This document shows positions 43,396 to 54,430 of a stretch of 64,000 nucleotides of DNA, piece by piece. A program made the position numbers and the translations under genes. Positions within the stretch are counted from its first letter, which is position 1. Each line of letters begins with the position of its first letter. Below the pieces are notes generated by a model. That model was given only the letters and a program-made list of their open reading frames with translations, was not told the origin of the DNA and ran no database searches. The DNA lies in the NCBI RefSeq assembly GCF_014851395.1, contig NW_024040707.1, positions 15,588,457-15,652,456 of the forward strand, in the 5' to 3' direction. The DNA is from Micropterus salmoides (Eukaryota > Chordata > Actinopteri > Centrarchiformes > Centrarchidae).

Positions 43396-46300
43396 TGTCC
43401 CTTAAATTGAAATTGTATTAGGAAGTGATCTCTTTCTGGCCAGTGTGGACAGGAGAAAAAAATTACAGCAACCAATAACTGTTCACTGTCCATATACATA
43501 GGCATGTTCATAATGTTTTAATTTAATGTACTTCGATACTTCAATGTTCACATGTCAGGCACAAAAAGAGAGGGAACGGTTGTGCAAGAAGGAACAGGGA
43601 TGTGTATTAAATATAAATCTTCTTGAATATTTAATCTTGAAGACCACACAACTCCTGTTAAAGTTTAGGAAAAAGTGCAACATTTTAGATTAAATTTAAA
43701 AAGAAATGTCTGTAGACAGCAAGTGGATATACGTGTCGGTGCGAGACTGTCTCTCTGAAAAGGAAAAAAACTCCAGCCAGTAAATAAAACAACCATTACA
43801 TTACGTGATGTAAGTGAGTCCTTCGTAAATAGTGCTTGTCCTGTGGGTTTAGAGTAGATCGGGGCGTGGTCCAGTGGTCAGGGAAATGGCCGGATGACCT
43901 GAACTGTGCTGAGTCATGTCCCAGGTGAGGGATAGAGCTGCCTCCACTGGGCTCCGGGACGTGCACTTAACCTACAGTAATTACTGGAAACAACACTGAG
44001 AACATGGCAACATGGAAGTCGTGGAAGTGGCTCGAAGATTTCAAATTACTCTGAGCCTCTCAGGGGCACACTGCAGGGAAGCCTGCCAGGATTGTAATGT
44101 GGATGCTCGAGTTGGTTTCTTAACATCCTCTGGATTTATCAGGCAGGAGCTCGTCACTCTGAAACAAACAACTGAAATAACGTATTTAGCAACTCCAATT
44201 TATATCACATGAATGATAAAATCTGTAATGCAGACAATTATTACATAAATATGGGACTAAATCACACTTGTATGGATAATGAGCTTACAAAGTGAAGACA
44301 CAAATGGTCAACATTGATTGGGGTAACAGTGAAAGGGAGGCAGGTAGGAGTAAACCAGAGGGCGAAAAGCAAGAAATCAGGAGGGAGAGTAGTAGAAGAA
44401 ATAGGTTAAAGAGAAAAAAGAGGACAGAATGAGTGGAGAAAAGAGGAAAAGGGGCAAAGAGAGAGAAAGAGAGAAGGACCCTGCGAATGAGACCCAAATG
44501 GCTGCTAAAAATCATTAATCTTGTGGGGATCTGTGTCAGCGAACGGCAGCGACACAAAGAGCTCTCGGAGCAGCACGGAGAGCAGCTCAGTGACCCGAAC
44601 CCAATTGGCTGAGAAAGGCCCACCAGGCTTTAATAGACTTTTGCTGATCCGACACTTGTTTGCTAGGAGCCACAAAGAGGCGATTCCAGGGGCTGACAGG
44701 GGCCTGCAGGCCCAGGGGCTCCCCTCCTGGCCCATGATAAATGACCCAGGGTGGGCAGGGCCAGGGCCAGGGCCAGAGGAGAGGGGTGAGAGAGCCAAGA
44801 GGCAAAGAGGTCACCCAGAAAGGGAGGGTGGACAGAGGAGGAGAGAGGAAGAAGGGGATACGGAAAAATGGAGAGTAGAGATGTTTGATAACCATCTTCT
44901 GATCCACGGTGATGACACCAGGTCCAGAGATGATGACATGCAGGGACAGTGTTGGGTAGGAGCATCCCCGAGCATCCTGAGTGGAGAAAAACACAAGGAG
45001 GGTCTGAGGCAGAGACAATGTCTGAAGAAAGAAATGCTGGTTTGGCTCTTATCCCAAAAGATGCCCACTGCAGCAGCCACCCGCCTCCAGATCAATCATG
45101 CCCACACACTCATACACTGGCATCCAACTGATGTGGGGTCAGCCAGCTAGTGCTGCTCGCTGGTGATCAGTTAGGGAACATGAGTTGAACAAACTCTAAT
45201 CATAAACATTTATACATTACACACTTGACAGGAAAATAAAAAGTCTAAGATATTACACAGAGCCATTTGAGACCTATTAAAACCCTTTCTTTCCTCTTAG
45301 CTTAATAACAAACAGGTGCTGTAGATACTCTATACAGTATGTACTATAGCTGACGCTTATTTTCCAGAACATTAGATGAACTGGAAATTTAATATAAGCC
45401 AGAGATATAGTCTGACAGCTCCATATGCACATAAAGGAGGTCATGAACAACAAAGGATGCTCCCCAATGCTGACATGTTAACGCCAGACAGAGTTCCAGA
45501 GAGCTGACTGGTTCTGTGCAAAGCAAAATGATGCATTAAAGAAAAAAGGCAATTTTACGGGCAACATGAAGTGTATGTACAGGTTTTTATTTTGTTTTTT
45601 ACAAGAAACAGGTGCTCCTCGTGAGTAGAAATGGTCATAATTATGTATTCAATACATCATAAGAACTGAGTTACTTGTGTGTTTCTTTAGAATTACAGTA
45701 GCCAGTTATTGGCTCAGAAAATACAGATGTAGATTGTGGTTACGAGAGGAGAATATGGGCTTTAATTATGTTGTGCCTTTACTCTGATATTTGGTTCTTG
45801 TGGCGTCGCCTACATTCTGTGGTTACACAGCCCCAGTTTATGATAAGACCCAATGTTATGCATAAGCCTCAGCAAAGAGCCACCTGGAAGGAAGCCAAAC
45901 TATTGTACATAGCATTGCAATTTACATTAATGAAATGACCACAGCAAAAGGCAGATTTATTGTTCCTTTTCTTCTGGGATTAAGCCAGTACAGTGCATAC
46001 TGACATTTATTTGTTGTTATATTTACAACATGTCAATCAGAGACATCTAATCTCAGAAAAGGCCTACAATTATGACTTGGCCTCCCAATCAGTTTTTTAC
46101 ATCCTCTTGGCCTCTCTGTCATTGCAAAGAAAGATGAAATAACTGAAGTCCTGAAGTTGAAGCTGTCTGCAAAAGTGGTTATTACCCCCACCCACCTCAA
46201 AAAAGAGACTGCATGTCACTGATGATACACATCAAACTATTAGCAATGAGTAAATGCGCCACCAGAGGCGCCCTGTCACAAGAAATAAGTCCTAATTTCC

Positions 46301-47900
46301 CCTGCAAATACAACTACCTTCACCGGGTAAATGGTGAGAGTTTAACTGCTGTGATAACACTGGTGAGGAATTATGGCTGTCAAAAGCAGGCCTGTGCACG
46401 AGGAGGACAGCATGCAGAGTGATTATTTCAAAAGATAAACAATTGCTGTTTACTGATAAATCGATACTTTTTCATATTAATGAGATTGCCGGATTTCCTA
46501 CTTATCTCACCTCTTGTTTTGTTCCTGAAAAAAAAAAACAAAGCCGTCAATTATCCCTGATGGGGATGTTAGCTTTCTTCAGAGGCTGACCTCTGCCTGT
46601 TTACACAACACGTCTTAATAATACATGTTTTCACAGATATAATCGATCAGTCTGGAGTAAGCAAGAATGCCTGAGTAAGTGCAAGTTGTAAACGGAAGAT
46701 GTTAGATTGGTGATGCAAAAGAAAGCTGGAAGTTTACACACAATTGTACCTCAGACGTGCTCTGCTCAGTCATCTTCTTACAAGCTATTATTATTATTGC
46801 ATGCCAACAGTGCGTTAACGGAAACACTTGTTTACACTATGATTTAGGAGGATCATACAATTGTAGTGGTAAAATGCATTTTTAATGAGCTGGAGCTGTA
46901 AAATTTAAGTACATAATTCAACATGAATCAACACCAGGACACCTTAAAATGATAGCAAATTGGCAACGGGACTTTCCCCAGCAGATTCTGGCAGTTTCAT
47001 TCTGTAAAACCACATAAATACCACACCAATCAAAGGCCAGCTGTGTATCTTACAGTGAGAAAAGGCTGAAAGTTGGAATGTACGTTTGCATGCATTAGTT
47101 ATCCAAGTGAAAACTCCCTTATACTGCCTTTTAATCTAGTAGTCACTGTATAATGAAAGCGGTTACGGGTAAAAAATAAAAATAAAAAAAAGAAACTTTT
47201 GGACGTTGAAGCCGGGGCTGAACGAGCTCTGCCCGTCTCTTTTCTCCCTCCCGCGTCAAAGCTCATCAAAGCAGCACTTCCGAAAGCCTCGTCCCTCCAT
47301 CTCCATCCCTCACTCTCCCTGTCAGGGGCCTTCCAACTCGGCTGCCTTCCGTTTTGTTCTGCAACATTTCCAGGAATGACCGGGGGGACCATTGGAGTTA
47401 ATCGCACGCCAAACGGCCAAACGACGACCAAATAAAAACCAACTGTGTACCTCAGAGTGAGACAGTCTGATTCTGACTGAAAAAGAAAAAAAAGTATTCC
47501 TCACAGTCACTGCATCCTCCCATACAGATGAAGTTTCATTTCACCCAGATCCAAGCGGTCTTGGCAATGCAACCCGGCCTCCGAACAGCAGGTGCACATG
47601 CATGGATAGGTCCTGGAGCCGAATAGAAATCCATATTTGTGCCGGGAATCGTGCCTCTTCCTATAGAAAACACCATGGGCCTCCTGTGTGAAACCGCCGG
47701 GCCTGTTGCAGGTGTGGGATGCGAGCTGTGGGAAGCTCTGCAGCCACTGCAGCCTCCATGCGTCAACTGTTAAATGTAACATTTTAAAGGTGATTTTATT
47801 TCTGTTATTCATTCCTAAAATCCGTAGGATGGGACTCTCATTAGGGGCGAATAAGCAAGCATCAACACTTTTTTTCGCTGTCCATAAGCATACGGATCAC
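43396..47900. other. gene desert segment
   Basis: No gene recognised. Repeat-free stretches at about 44490-44730 (AAAAATCATTAATCTTG, CCCAATTGGCTGAG) and 46440-46640 (CATATTAATGAGATTG, CGTCAATTATCC) are weak candidate regulatory elements. A TGCTGACATGTTAAC combination is at 45468-45482. Confidence 0.5.
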
Positions 47901-47907
47901 TTAATAG

Positions 47908-47934
47908 ATCATTAACCACCGATGTGCTGCTGAC
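47908..47934 (+). promoter_or_regulatory. ATTAACC-N10-TGCTGAC motif pair, copy E
   Basis: ATCATTAACC at 47908-47917 and TGCTGAC at 47928-47934, 10 bp apart, one helical turn closer than the other copies. It lies about 2.7 kb upstream of the mafb promoter. Confidence 0.3.
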
Positions 47935-50540
47935 ATGGACGCTTTTTTACATCTCGTCTCTCCATTACAGCCCGTTATTACCGAAGGGGGAGAGCCGCCG
48001 ACAGGCCTGCCTGGATCTATTAGACGGTGGACTCGGGCTATATTAGAGAGCATTACGACCTAATGGGGCTGCCGCCGGGTCGGCCTCGCTGGGAAGAGGT
48101 TTTAGAGCAGCTCGCCTCGGCACGGCACAGCTCGCTCGGGGCGATTTTGAAGTTGGGGCTGAGAACTGAGAAGCTCGCCTGCAGGTTCAGGGAATAAAAA
48201 GAGCGTGACAGTAACTTGAACGCTACCTGCACGATTTTGATTGTGCACTAGGGGGGAAAAATTGGCTTGAATTTGTCATTCGAGTGTGTATCAGTGTGGG
48301 GTGATTTGGAGGCTGAAAAAGAAAAGAAAAAAGTAGTGAATGTTAAAAAGGCTTAAGGTGTTAGAATAGTTCGGGAAGAACGACCATTCTACCTCGATAA
48401 AAGCTTGAAGATCACATGAGGAATAAATACAAAAATATAGTCGCTTTAAATCACACTTTAATTAGCCTTGATTCAAAATAGCCAATTGTTAGGCTATAAT
48501 GTAAATTTGGTCCTAAATAACTATAAGCGCATAAAATCTTATAATAATACATTAAAGATAATAATACTAAAACTATTAATACAGTAGCAATACTACTACT
48601 AATAATAAACGATAATAAATAGGACAGTGATGATCATAAATCAATTTGCCGTTTCTGTAAATATTCTGGTATTTGGTTAAAAGATGCGTCTTTCTCATTA
48701 ATGCTTCATGAAAATATTATATAGATATTCTCTTTAAAATTTGTAATTTTAGCTTTACTTTTTTTTACCTTCATAGGTCAGACTCAGAAAAATATCTTTA
48801 AATTACCAGAACTATAACTTGAATTGCGTTAAAAGAAAATCTAAACTAAACCATATTAGGGTATGATGACTTGAGTGAGTGTGTGGGTTATGATTTATGA
48901 GGTGTTGGATTCAGAGTTCACCACTGCTGCACAACTCAAACTGATTAAGAATTTAAACCAAACAAATAATCCCTTCATTATCGGATCTCATCTTTGGCAG
49001 CCTCCTCTTGCATCCATGCCTGATCAATACGCTCTGGTCGCGGCTCTACTCAGCCGTGGATATGAGGTGGAAACGAAATGATAATCCAATCGATCCTTCA
49101 AATTGACTCATTTACAAGCAGTTTCTTTTTGCAGGGAAGCGAGACATTTGCTCACTTCTTTTTTTCGTCAGGCAATTAAAATTAAGATCAGATCAATCAT
49201 ACACGCACACATCCTGCTGGAGGATCTGATCCTCGTTTGGCCAAACTACCTGTTAGACCGTGTCAGTGAGAGGATTAAACGTGTGACACAAGAGTGTTTA
49301 TGAGACTCAAATGACAGGGATTAATTGCTGTCAGTCATGAGAGCAGGATGTGACATTTAAAATGAGCAATTAGCGTGGAGATAAAACATCGCAAGCGCAA
49401 AATAAAAAAGGAAATCCATGGATGCATCAGCTCGCCAGCTTCACCGGTTCGTGTCTTGCCCACGCAGGGGCAGCCTTGAGCCTGTTTTCTGGTGATTCCC
49501 CCTGTTGTGATGCTGCCCGGTGTAAAACAAACCGCCCGAGCCAAGAGGAGCCTGATGTGGGAATCTGGGAGTAATAACAGGGCTCTGAACAAAGTCAACT
49601 TTACTTTTACCAGAAACAATACACTTAACCCATAATGATTATAACACGGGGTTATACAAGCACACACAGGAGAGCTGTGGTTTATTATTATACAATTATT
49701 TAAATACTCTATGGAGTTCAGTGCAGCAAGGTCACCATATAGTAACTTATATCAAGAACTGTATAGGACTTAATTGCGATTCTCCATTGTGGGCTATAAT
49801 ATGGTCTAAAGGTCAACATCTGACTCGAAGCCAAGCTTGTCGGTGTAACATAAAATAAAGTTTTGTGTTGCTTGCGAGAAAGGTCAAGATTCAACATTTT
49901 GACCTATCATGTCGACCCCTTATCTGCTGGCAAATACGGCCTTGTGATTAGTTACTTTGTGGAAATATTTATGTAAACCTGTGAAAGCACTGCAACACAG
50001 GTCTGAATTCAGTGTAAAAAGTCATTATTGTCTCTTTTTAAAATTAATTTGTTTTCAGAACAAATTAAGTTGTTTAAAGCACTTTCGTGGCAAATCTCAT
50101 TGTCGCAAAATTAGGGGGGTTCTTCTGGATAGTTACACGGTATTTCTGGGAAATGATACGTGATATATTTGGAAACAGCTGGAGCTGTTATCACCAGAAT
50201 GCCATGCTTTAATATAAACTGGGGGTTTGTTTAATTCTTACGTTTTCTAAGGGACTGTTGTGCTACTAAACGTTTGCTACTGAACACTGTAGCATATAAA
50301 GCCCTCACATTACTCTCACTGAGATCTGAAAAGAGAGAGGACAAGGAGCGGTGCGTTACACAGCAGCGGATACCTCCGTGAAGTTAAGGCATTTCTCTCC
50401 CTCTCCTCCACCTTCCTTCCACCTTCTGCTTTTAGGGAACTCGGTCAGCTGACTGTAGCTGTCAAGACCGTATTGTGCGCCCTCCTCTCCTCTGCTCCCC
50501 TCCTCCTTCTCTTCCTCTATTTCAGCGCAGAGTCCCGCTC
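47935..50540. other. upstream flank of mafb
   Basis: No coding sequence. A CpG-rich, repeat-free block at about 47960-48200 stands out. An AT-rich stretch follows at 48400-48860, then complex sequence at 48940-49320 (CATTATCGGATCTCATC) that could be regulatory. A TATAAA at 50295-50300 is an alternative upstream promoter candidate. Confidence 0.5.
50444..50453. promoter_or_regulatory. GTCAGCTGAC palindrome upstream of mafb
   Basis: Perfect 10-bp palindrome made of two inverted GTCAGC/GCTGAC arms (Maf half-site-like) with a CAGCTG E-box at its centre, roughly 170 bp upstream of the inferred start site. Confidence 0.35.
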
Positions 50541-50605
50541 CCATTGGAGAGCTGAGCGCTACGGATCCAGCCTTTCAGCTCGACGTCACGGTGCGCTATA
50601 AGGAT
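50541..50605 (+). promoter_or_regulatory. mafb: mafb core promoter (inferred)
   Basis: An inverted CCAAT box (CCATTGG, 50541-50547), a CRE-like GACGTCAC (50582-50589) and a TATA-like GCTATAAGG (50596-50604) are in promoter order, predicting initiation near 50625-50635. The resulting 5' UTR of about 600 nt is plausible for mafb. Confidence 0.5.
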
Positions 50606-50629
50606 AAAGAGCTGGCTGGCTCCAAGCGC

Positions 50630-51236
50630 AGTCTGCTGGATACCACTGAGTGGGAGAGAGTGAGAGAGAGGCGAGCCTTGAAATCTCTGCGGTGCAGAGC
50701 TGGAAAAGCTGCTTCTCAGCGAAAATCAGACGCCCTATTTACTCTGCTTATTTGCTCCTTTTATTTTCCTGGAGAAAAAAACGGACTTACAACCAAGAAG
50801 TTGCAACGAGGACTGGTGCCCGTCTCAGCGAGCAAACGTGGTAGTTCCTTTATTATTATTATTTATGCTGATTTTTTTTGTGAATACACTTCTACTGAAG
50901 GGACTGAGGTTTTACTTTTGCACTGAAGCGCATTGCTTCCTACCTCCTGCCTGGTCTCCCTGCCAGATTATCCCAGCAGAAGTAGGCTATATGACGCAAA
51001 CCGTGTGCAGAGCATTAGTCTGAAACTTTTCCTCCACTACTTTTTTTTCGTTTTCCTTTTTTCCTCCACCAGTCACACGGTGTTTCATGCTACAGCAAGT
51101 CAGTGCACAGCGGTGGAGGAGCCAAAAGAACTATTGCATGAAACAAGAAAGGAGAGAAGAGACGCTGATTAATAAGTCAGTTTTTGCGACGCTTGCAAGT
51201 ACCTTTGCATATCTGCAAAAGAGTCGCGACAGCAAC
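50630..51236 (+). other. mafb: mafb 5' UTR with upstream ORF and in-frame upstream ATGs
   Basis: An ATG at 50865 opens a 52-codon upstream ORF ending at 51023. Two further ATGs, at 51087 and 51138, are in frame with the main CDS with no stop between, but both have T at -3, whereas the canonical ATG at 51237 has A at -3. Leaky scanning to 51237 is the simplest reading. Confidence 0.5.
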
Positions 51237-52313
51237 ATGAGCACGGAGATGAGCATGGGCCCGGAGCTACCCAGCAGCCCTCTGGCTCTGGAATATGTCA
51301 ATGATTTTGACCTGATGAAGTTTGACGTGAAGAAGGAAGGCCTGGCTGGGCTGGAGCGCAACGGGGTGCGCCAGTGTAACCGTCTCCAACCCCAAGGCTC
51401 CGTGTCCTCCACCCCCATCAGTACACCCTGCAGCTCGGTGCCCTCTTCACCCAGCTTCAGCCCCACAGAGCAGAAAAACCACCTAGAGGAGCTGTACTGG
51501 ATGCCGAACAGCGGGTACCACCAGCAGATAGACCCGCAGACGCTAAGCCTGACCCCAGAGGACGCAGTGGAGGCTCTGATTGGAGCCACAGCTCACGGCC
51601 ACCCTCCGCCTCCTCATGTCCAACAGCAGCTGCAGCAGCAAGGCGCTTTCGAAGGCTACAGGGCCCCGCATCACCACCACAGCCACCACGGCCACGGCCA
51701 GCAGCACCATCACCCATATGCCGGGAGCATCGCGCACCACGCCGATGAACTGTCCGGGCACCCGGGCGGACACAACCATCCACACAGCCAGCACCACCAT
51801 CACCACAGCCAGGACCCCGACAGCCCGTCCCCGGTCTCCCCAGACTCCCATCAGACGCTCCATCACCACCGCCACCATCATCACCACCATCCGCACGGCC
51901 ACCTGAGCCAGTCGGGGGCACACCACGGCTCCGGGGGCGGCCTCAACGTGGAGGACCGCTTCTCCGACGACCAGCTGGTGTCCATGTCGGTGAGGGAGCT
52001 CAACAGACACCTACGGGGCTTCACCAAGGACGAGGTCATCCGCCTTAAGCAGAAGAGGAGGACCCTGAAGAACCGGGGCTACGCTCAGTCCTGCCGGTAC
52101 AAGCGGGTGCAGCAGAAGCACGTGCTGGAGAACGAGAAGACGCAGCTGATCAACCAGGTGGAGCAGCTCAAGGCGGAGATCAGCCGGCTGGCGAGGGAGA
52201 GGGACGCCTACAAACTCAAGTGTGAGAAACTGACGGGGTCAGGGGCCAATAACGGGTTCCGCGAGGCTGGCTCAACCAGTGACAACCCTTCATCACCAGA
52301 GTTTTTCATGTGA
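51237..52313 (+). CDS. mafb: MafB, large Maf bZIP transcription factor
   Basis: Single-exon gene of 358 residues; human MAFB is 323. The start is chosen because MSTEMSMGPELPSSPLALEY matches the family N terminus. The acidic transactivation domain (about 1-120) carries a VKKE SUMO motif at Lys32 and a Ser/Thr/Pro phosphorylation cluster at 57-75. A His-rich linker (about 145-222) has several His runs. The extended homology region begins RFSDDQLVSMSVRELNRHLR (241-260) and the basic region runs to about 295, including KNRGYAQSCRYKR. The leucine zipper follows to about 335, with a second LKAE SUMO-type site at Lys312. The C-terminal SSPEFFM matches MafB rather than c-Maf. It binds MARE and half-MARE DNA and directs hindbrain, myeloid and other cell fates. 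Which fish paralogue (mafba or mafbb) cannot be settled from this window. Confidence 0.96.
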   Translation: MSTEMSMGPELPSSPLALEYVNDFDLMKFDVKKEGLAGLERNGVRQCNRLQPQGSVSSTPISTPCSSVPSSPSFSPTEQKNHLEELYWMPNSGYHQQIDPQTLSLTPEDAVEALIGATAHGHPPPPHVQQQLQQQGAFEGYRAPHHHHSHHGHGQQHHHPYAGSIAHHADELSGHPGGHNHPHSQHHHHHSQDPDSPSPVSPDSHQTLHHHRHHHHHHPHGHLSQSGAHHGSGGGLNVEDRFSDDQLVSMSVRELNRHLRGFTKDEVIRLKQKRRTLKNRGYAQSCRYKRVQQKHVLENEKTQLINQVEQLKAEISRLARERDAYKLKCEKLTGSGANNGFREAGSTSDNPSSPEFFM

Positions 52314-52886
52314 GTTGTCATAGCCTTTTCTTGTGAACCCCCCTCACAACAAACTTTCCCCTCCCCATCTTTCCATTCTCCACAAATGACTGATGGCTGA
52401 CGAACAAACGATAATAACCCACACCTCCCATACTGTTTATGATTATACTAATAACGGTAACAATTATATTCATATTAGAAGAATAATCCATCAAATAGTA
52501 TTCTCATATATAATCATCTCTCCATCCACGTGTCAACTGAGATACAAAGAGCAATGTAGTGTCTGATCAGTCGCAGCATCTTTGTAGATTAGTTGCTTGT
52601 AGTGAAGAGACTTTTTTTCTTCTTCTTGGAAGAGGATCGGCTGATGATGAACTTTTCTATTTTTTTTCCCTTTGAGGCTACAGCTTTTGAATAATCTGTA
52701 AGTAGTGTGGGATGGCGTCGAGGCAAGTTGTCTCGTAATTTTGTTATGAAACAACAAGCAGGCCTGGCCTCGCAGCCTGCAGCACACGAGACTCACATTC
52801 GACAAGTGGGCCCCGTAATCTGAGAAAATCTCCAAAAGCAAGACTCCACTTTATGCAAATCTAACTGTACTAACCTGTCACGGGAA

Positions 52887-52906
52887 GGGGGGGGGGGGGG
52901 GGGGGG
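52887..52906 (+). repeat. poly-G run of 20
   Basis: Twenty consecutive G on the sense strand inside the inferred mafb 3' UTR. It could form a G-quadruplex in RNA; the length may be affected by assembly or sequencing slippage. Confidence 0.85.
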
Positions 52907-53583
52907 ACATTTTATGCAACAGCTCATTGATTTATTGCCTGCTTGGTTATATTCGAATATATATTGAAACAAAAAATCTGCATTAAATATTAATCCTGCA
53001 TGCTGGACATGTATGGTAATAATTTCTATTTTGTACCTTCATCTTCTCGTGTATATTAAGAGCATGTTGTTGATCTGCGCTTCTCCATAGTTTGGGGGGT
53101 TAGAGAAATGCAGCGGGGACAGAACAGCAGGACTGCCGGTGCAGTATCATATGGTTATGGGTTTCTTTGGGCTTGTAAATATTATGCAACTGCACAACAA
53201 GATTGAGGAGGCTGGTTTGAACTTCTTTCTGTCTTTGTGTTGTGTTTTAATTACATTTATCTGTATGATTTTATTTTTTTTTTTATCATTTGGGGTATTG
53301 ATTGAGAAAGGAGTGCATTTTTTCCCCCAGTTGCATTTAAATACAACAAACTGTGTGTGTCAAGTGCACTTTTTGGATAATGATTTGGAAGTTTTCATTT
53401 TGAAATTTGTGCAGACCTCCCTTCCAGGAAGACATACTATGATACTATATTGCATTATTATTCAACTGCATAGTTTTAGAGTCATATTTGGACACGTGTT
53501 CTTTGAGGCTGAGGAGACAAACATGTGGCCACAATATTATTGGAACCAGATTGCACAGAACAGGCTATTGCTACAATACTGTT

Positions 53584-53632
<49 letters not shown>
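53584..53632. repeat. (CA)n microsatellite in mafb 3' UTR
   Basis: About 24 uninterrupted CA units. Confidence 0.95.
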
Positions 53633-53634
<2 letters not shown>

Positions 53635-54430
53635 GTGGGTTAATGCTCTCTGTCATTTAAATCCAACGTGGCTTTTGTGTCACTAATTCGGTGCTGCTCT
53701 GCCTTTCTATTAACTCTTAAACAAACCACATCAAACCCAAACAAAACCTTATCCTCTCATTCCGATTAGCGGCCACCTGTAGCATATTATCTCCTAATAT
53801 TAATGATTTATATATTTTTTCAAAGTGCAACAACTTACTTGTCAGGGGTTTTATGTAGAGTTAATATTTAGACAATGCGAGCAATTTAATACAAAGTTTG
53901 ACTATTAATGCTCTGTGTTTTCCTGAATTTTTTTCCTGCCGGTCAGTAAAAAAGGGGACTCAGGTTGTGCAAATTCTCAAAATGAAAACAATGTGTATGT
54001 TATGTAATACATTTTTTGTCTGTTTTATTATTATTTGATGATTCTGGTTCTGGTGGCCAGATGCATAGTTAAAAGTTTTTATTTTAATGATTTAAATTAA
54101 CAAACTGTCGGATCATATCGAATAAGCATGGTGCTTGCATTTGAAACTATCGTTGAAAAGTCATGCATTTAACAATCTTTGGTTTGTTAATGATTCAACT
54201 GCGTTGAAATCGGACTGAAACTGCAGCAGCGGGTTGTTGTTTTGTTTTCACCTGTTTCATGTACTTGGCAATGATGGGGATCAATTTTAAATCCTGTTTA
54301 TATAAATAATAGTCAAACACTTAAATTTCAACTGTTTCATTCAGGCTGGTTTCTGTTTTTTTTGTTTGTTTGTTTGTTTTTTGGAAGAAATTGTTTCCTA
54401 TTTTGCTTATTAAAGTCATTGAAATGGCAA

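Larger units (their letters stand above)
52314..54430 (+). other. mafb: mafb 3' UTR (inferred)
   Basis: AT-rich, with conserved-looking blocks around 52975-53080. ATTAAA at 54409-54414 is a plausible polyadenylation signal, giving a 3' UTR of about 2.1 kb. It contains a G20 run (52887-52906) and a CA microsatellite (53584-53632). No AATAAA was noted earlier in the segment. Confidence 0.5.

Noticed and set aside
44521..45150. 209-codon open frame and overlapping antisense frames
   Set aside because: Composition follows G/A-rich and C/T-rich DNA. No recognisable domain; overlapping open frames on both strands indicate low stop density.
51131..52010. Antisense open frames of about 150 codons across mafb
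   Set aside because: Shadows of GC-rich and His-rich mafb codons; no independent evidence.
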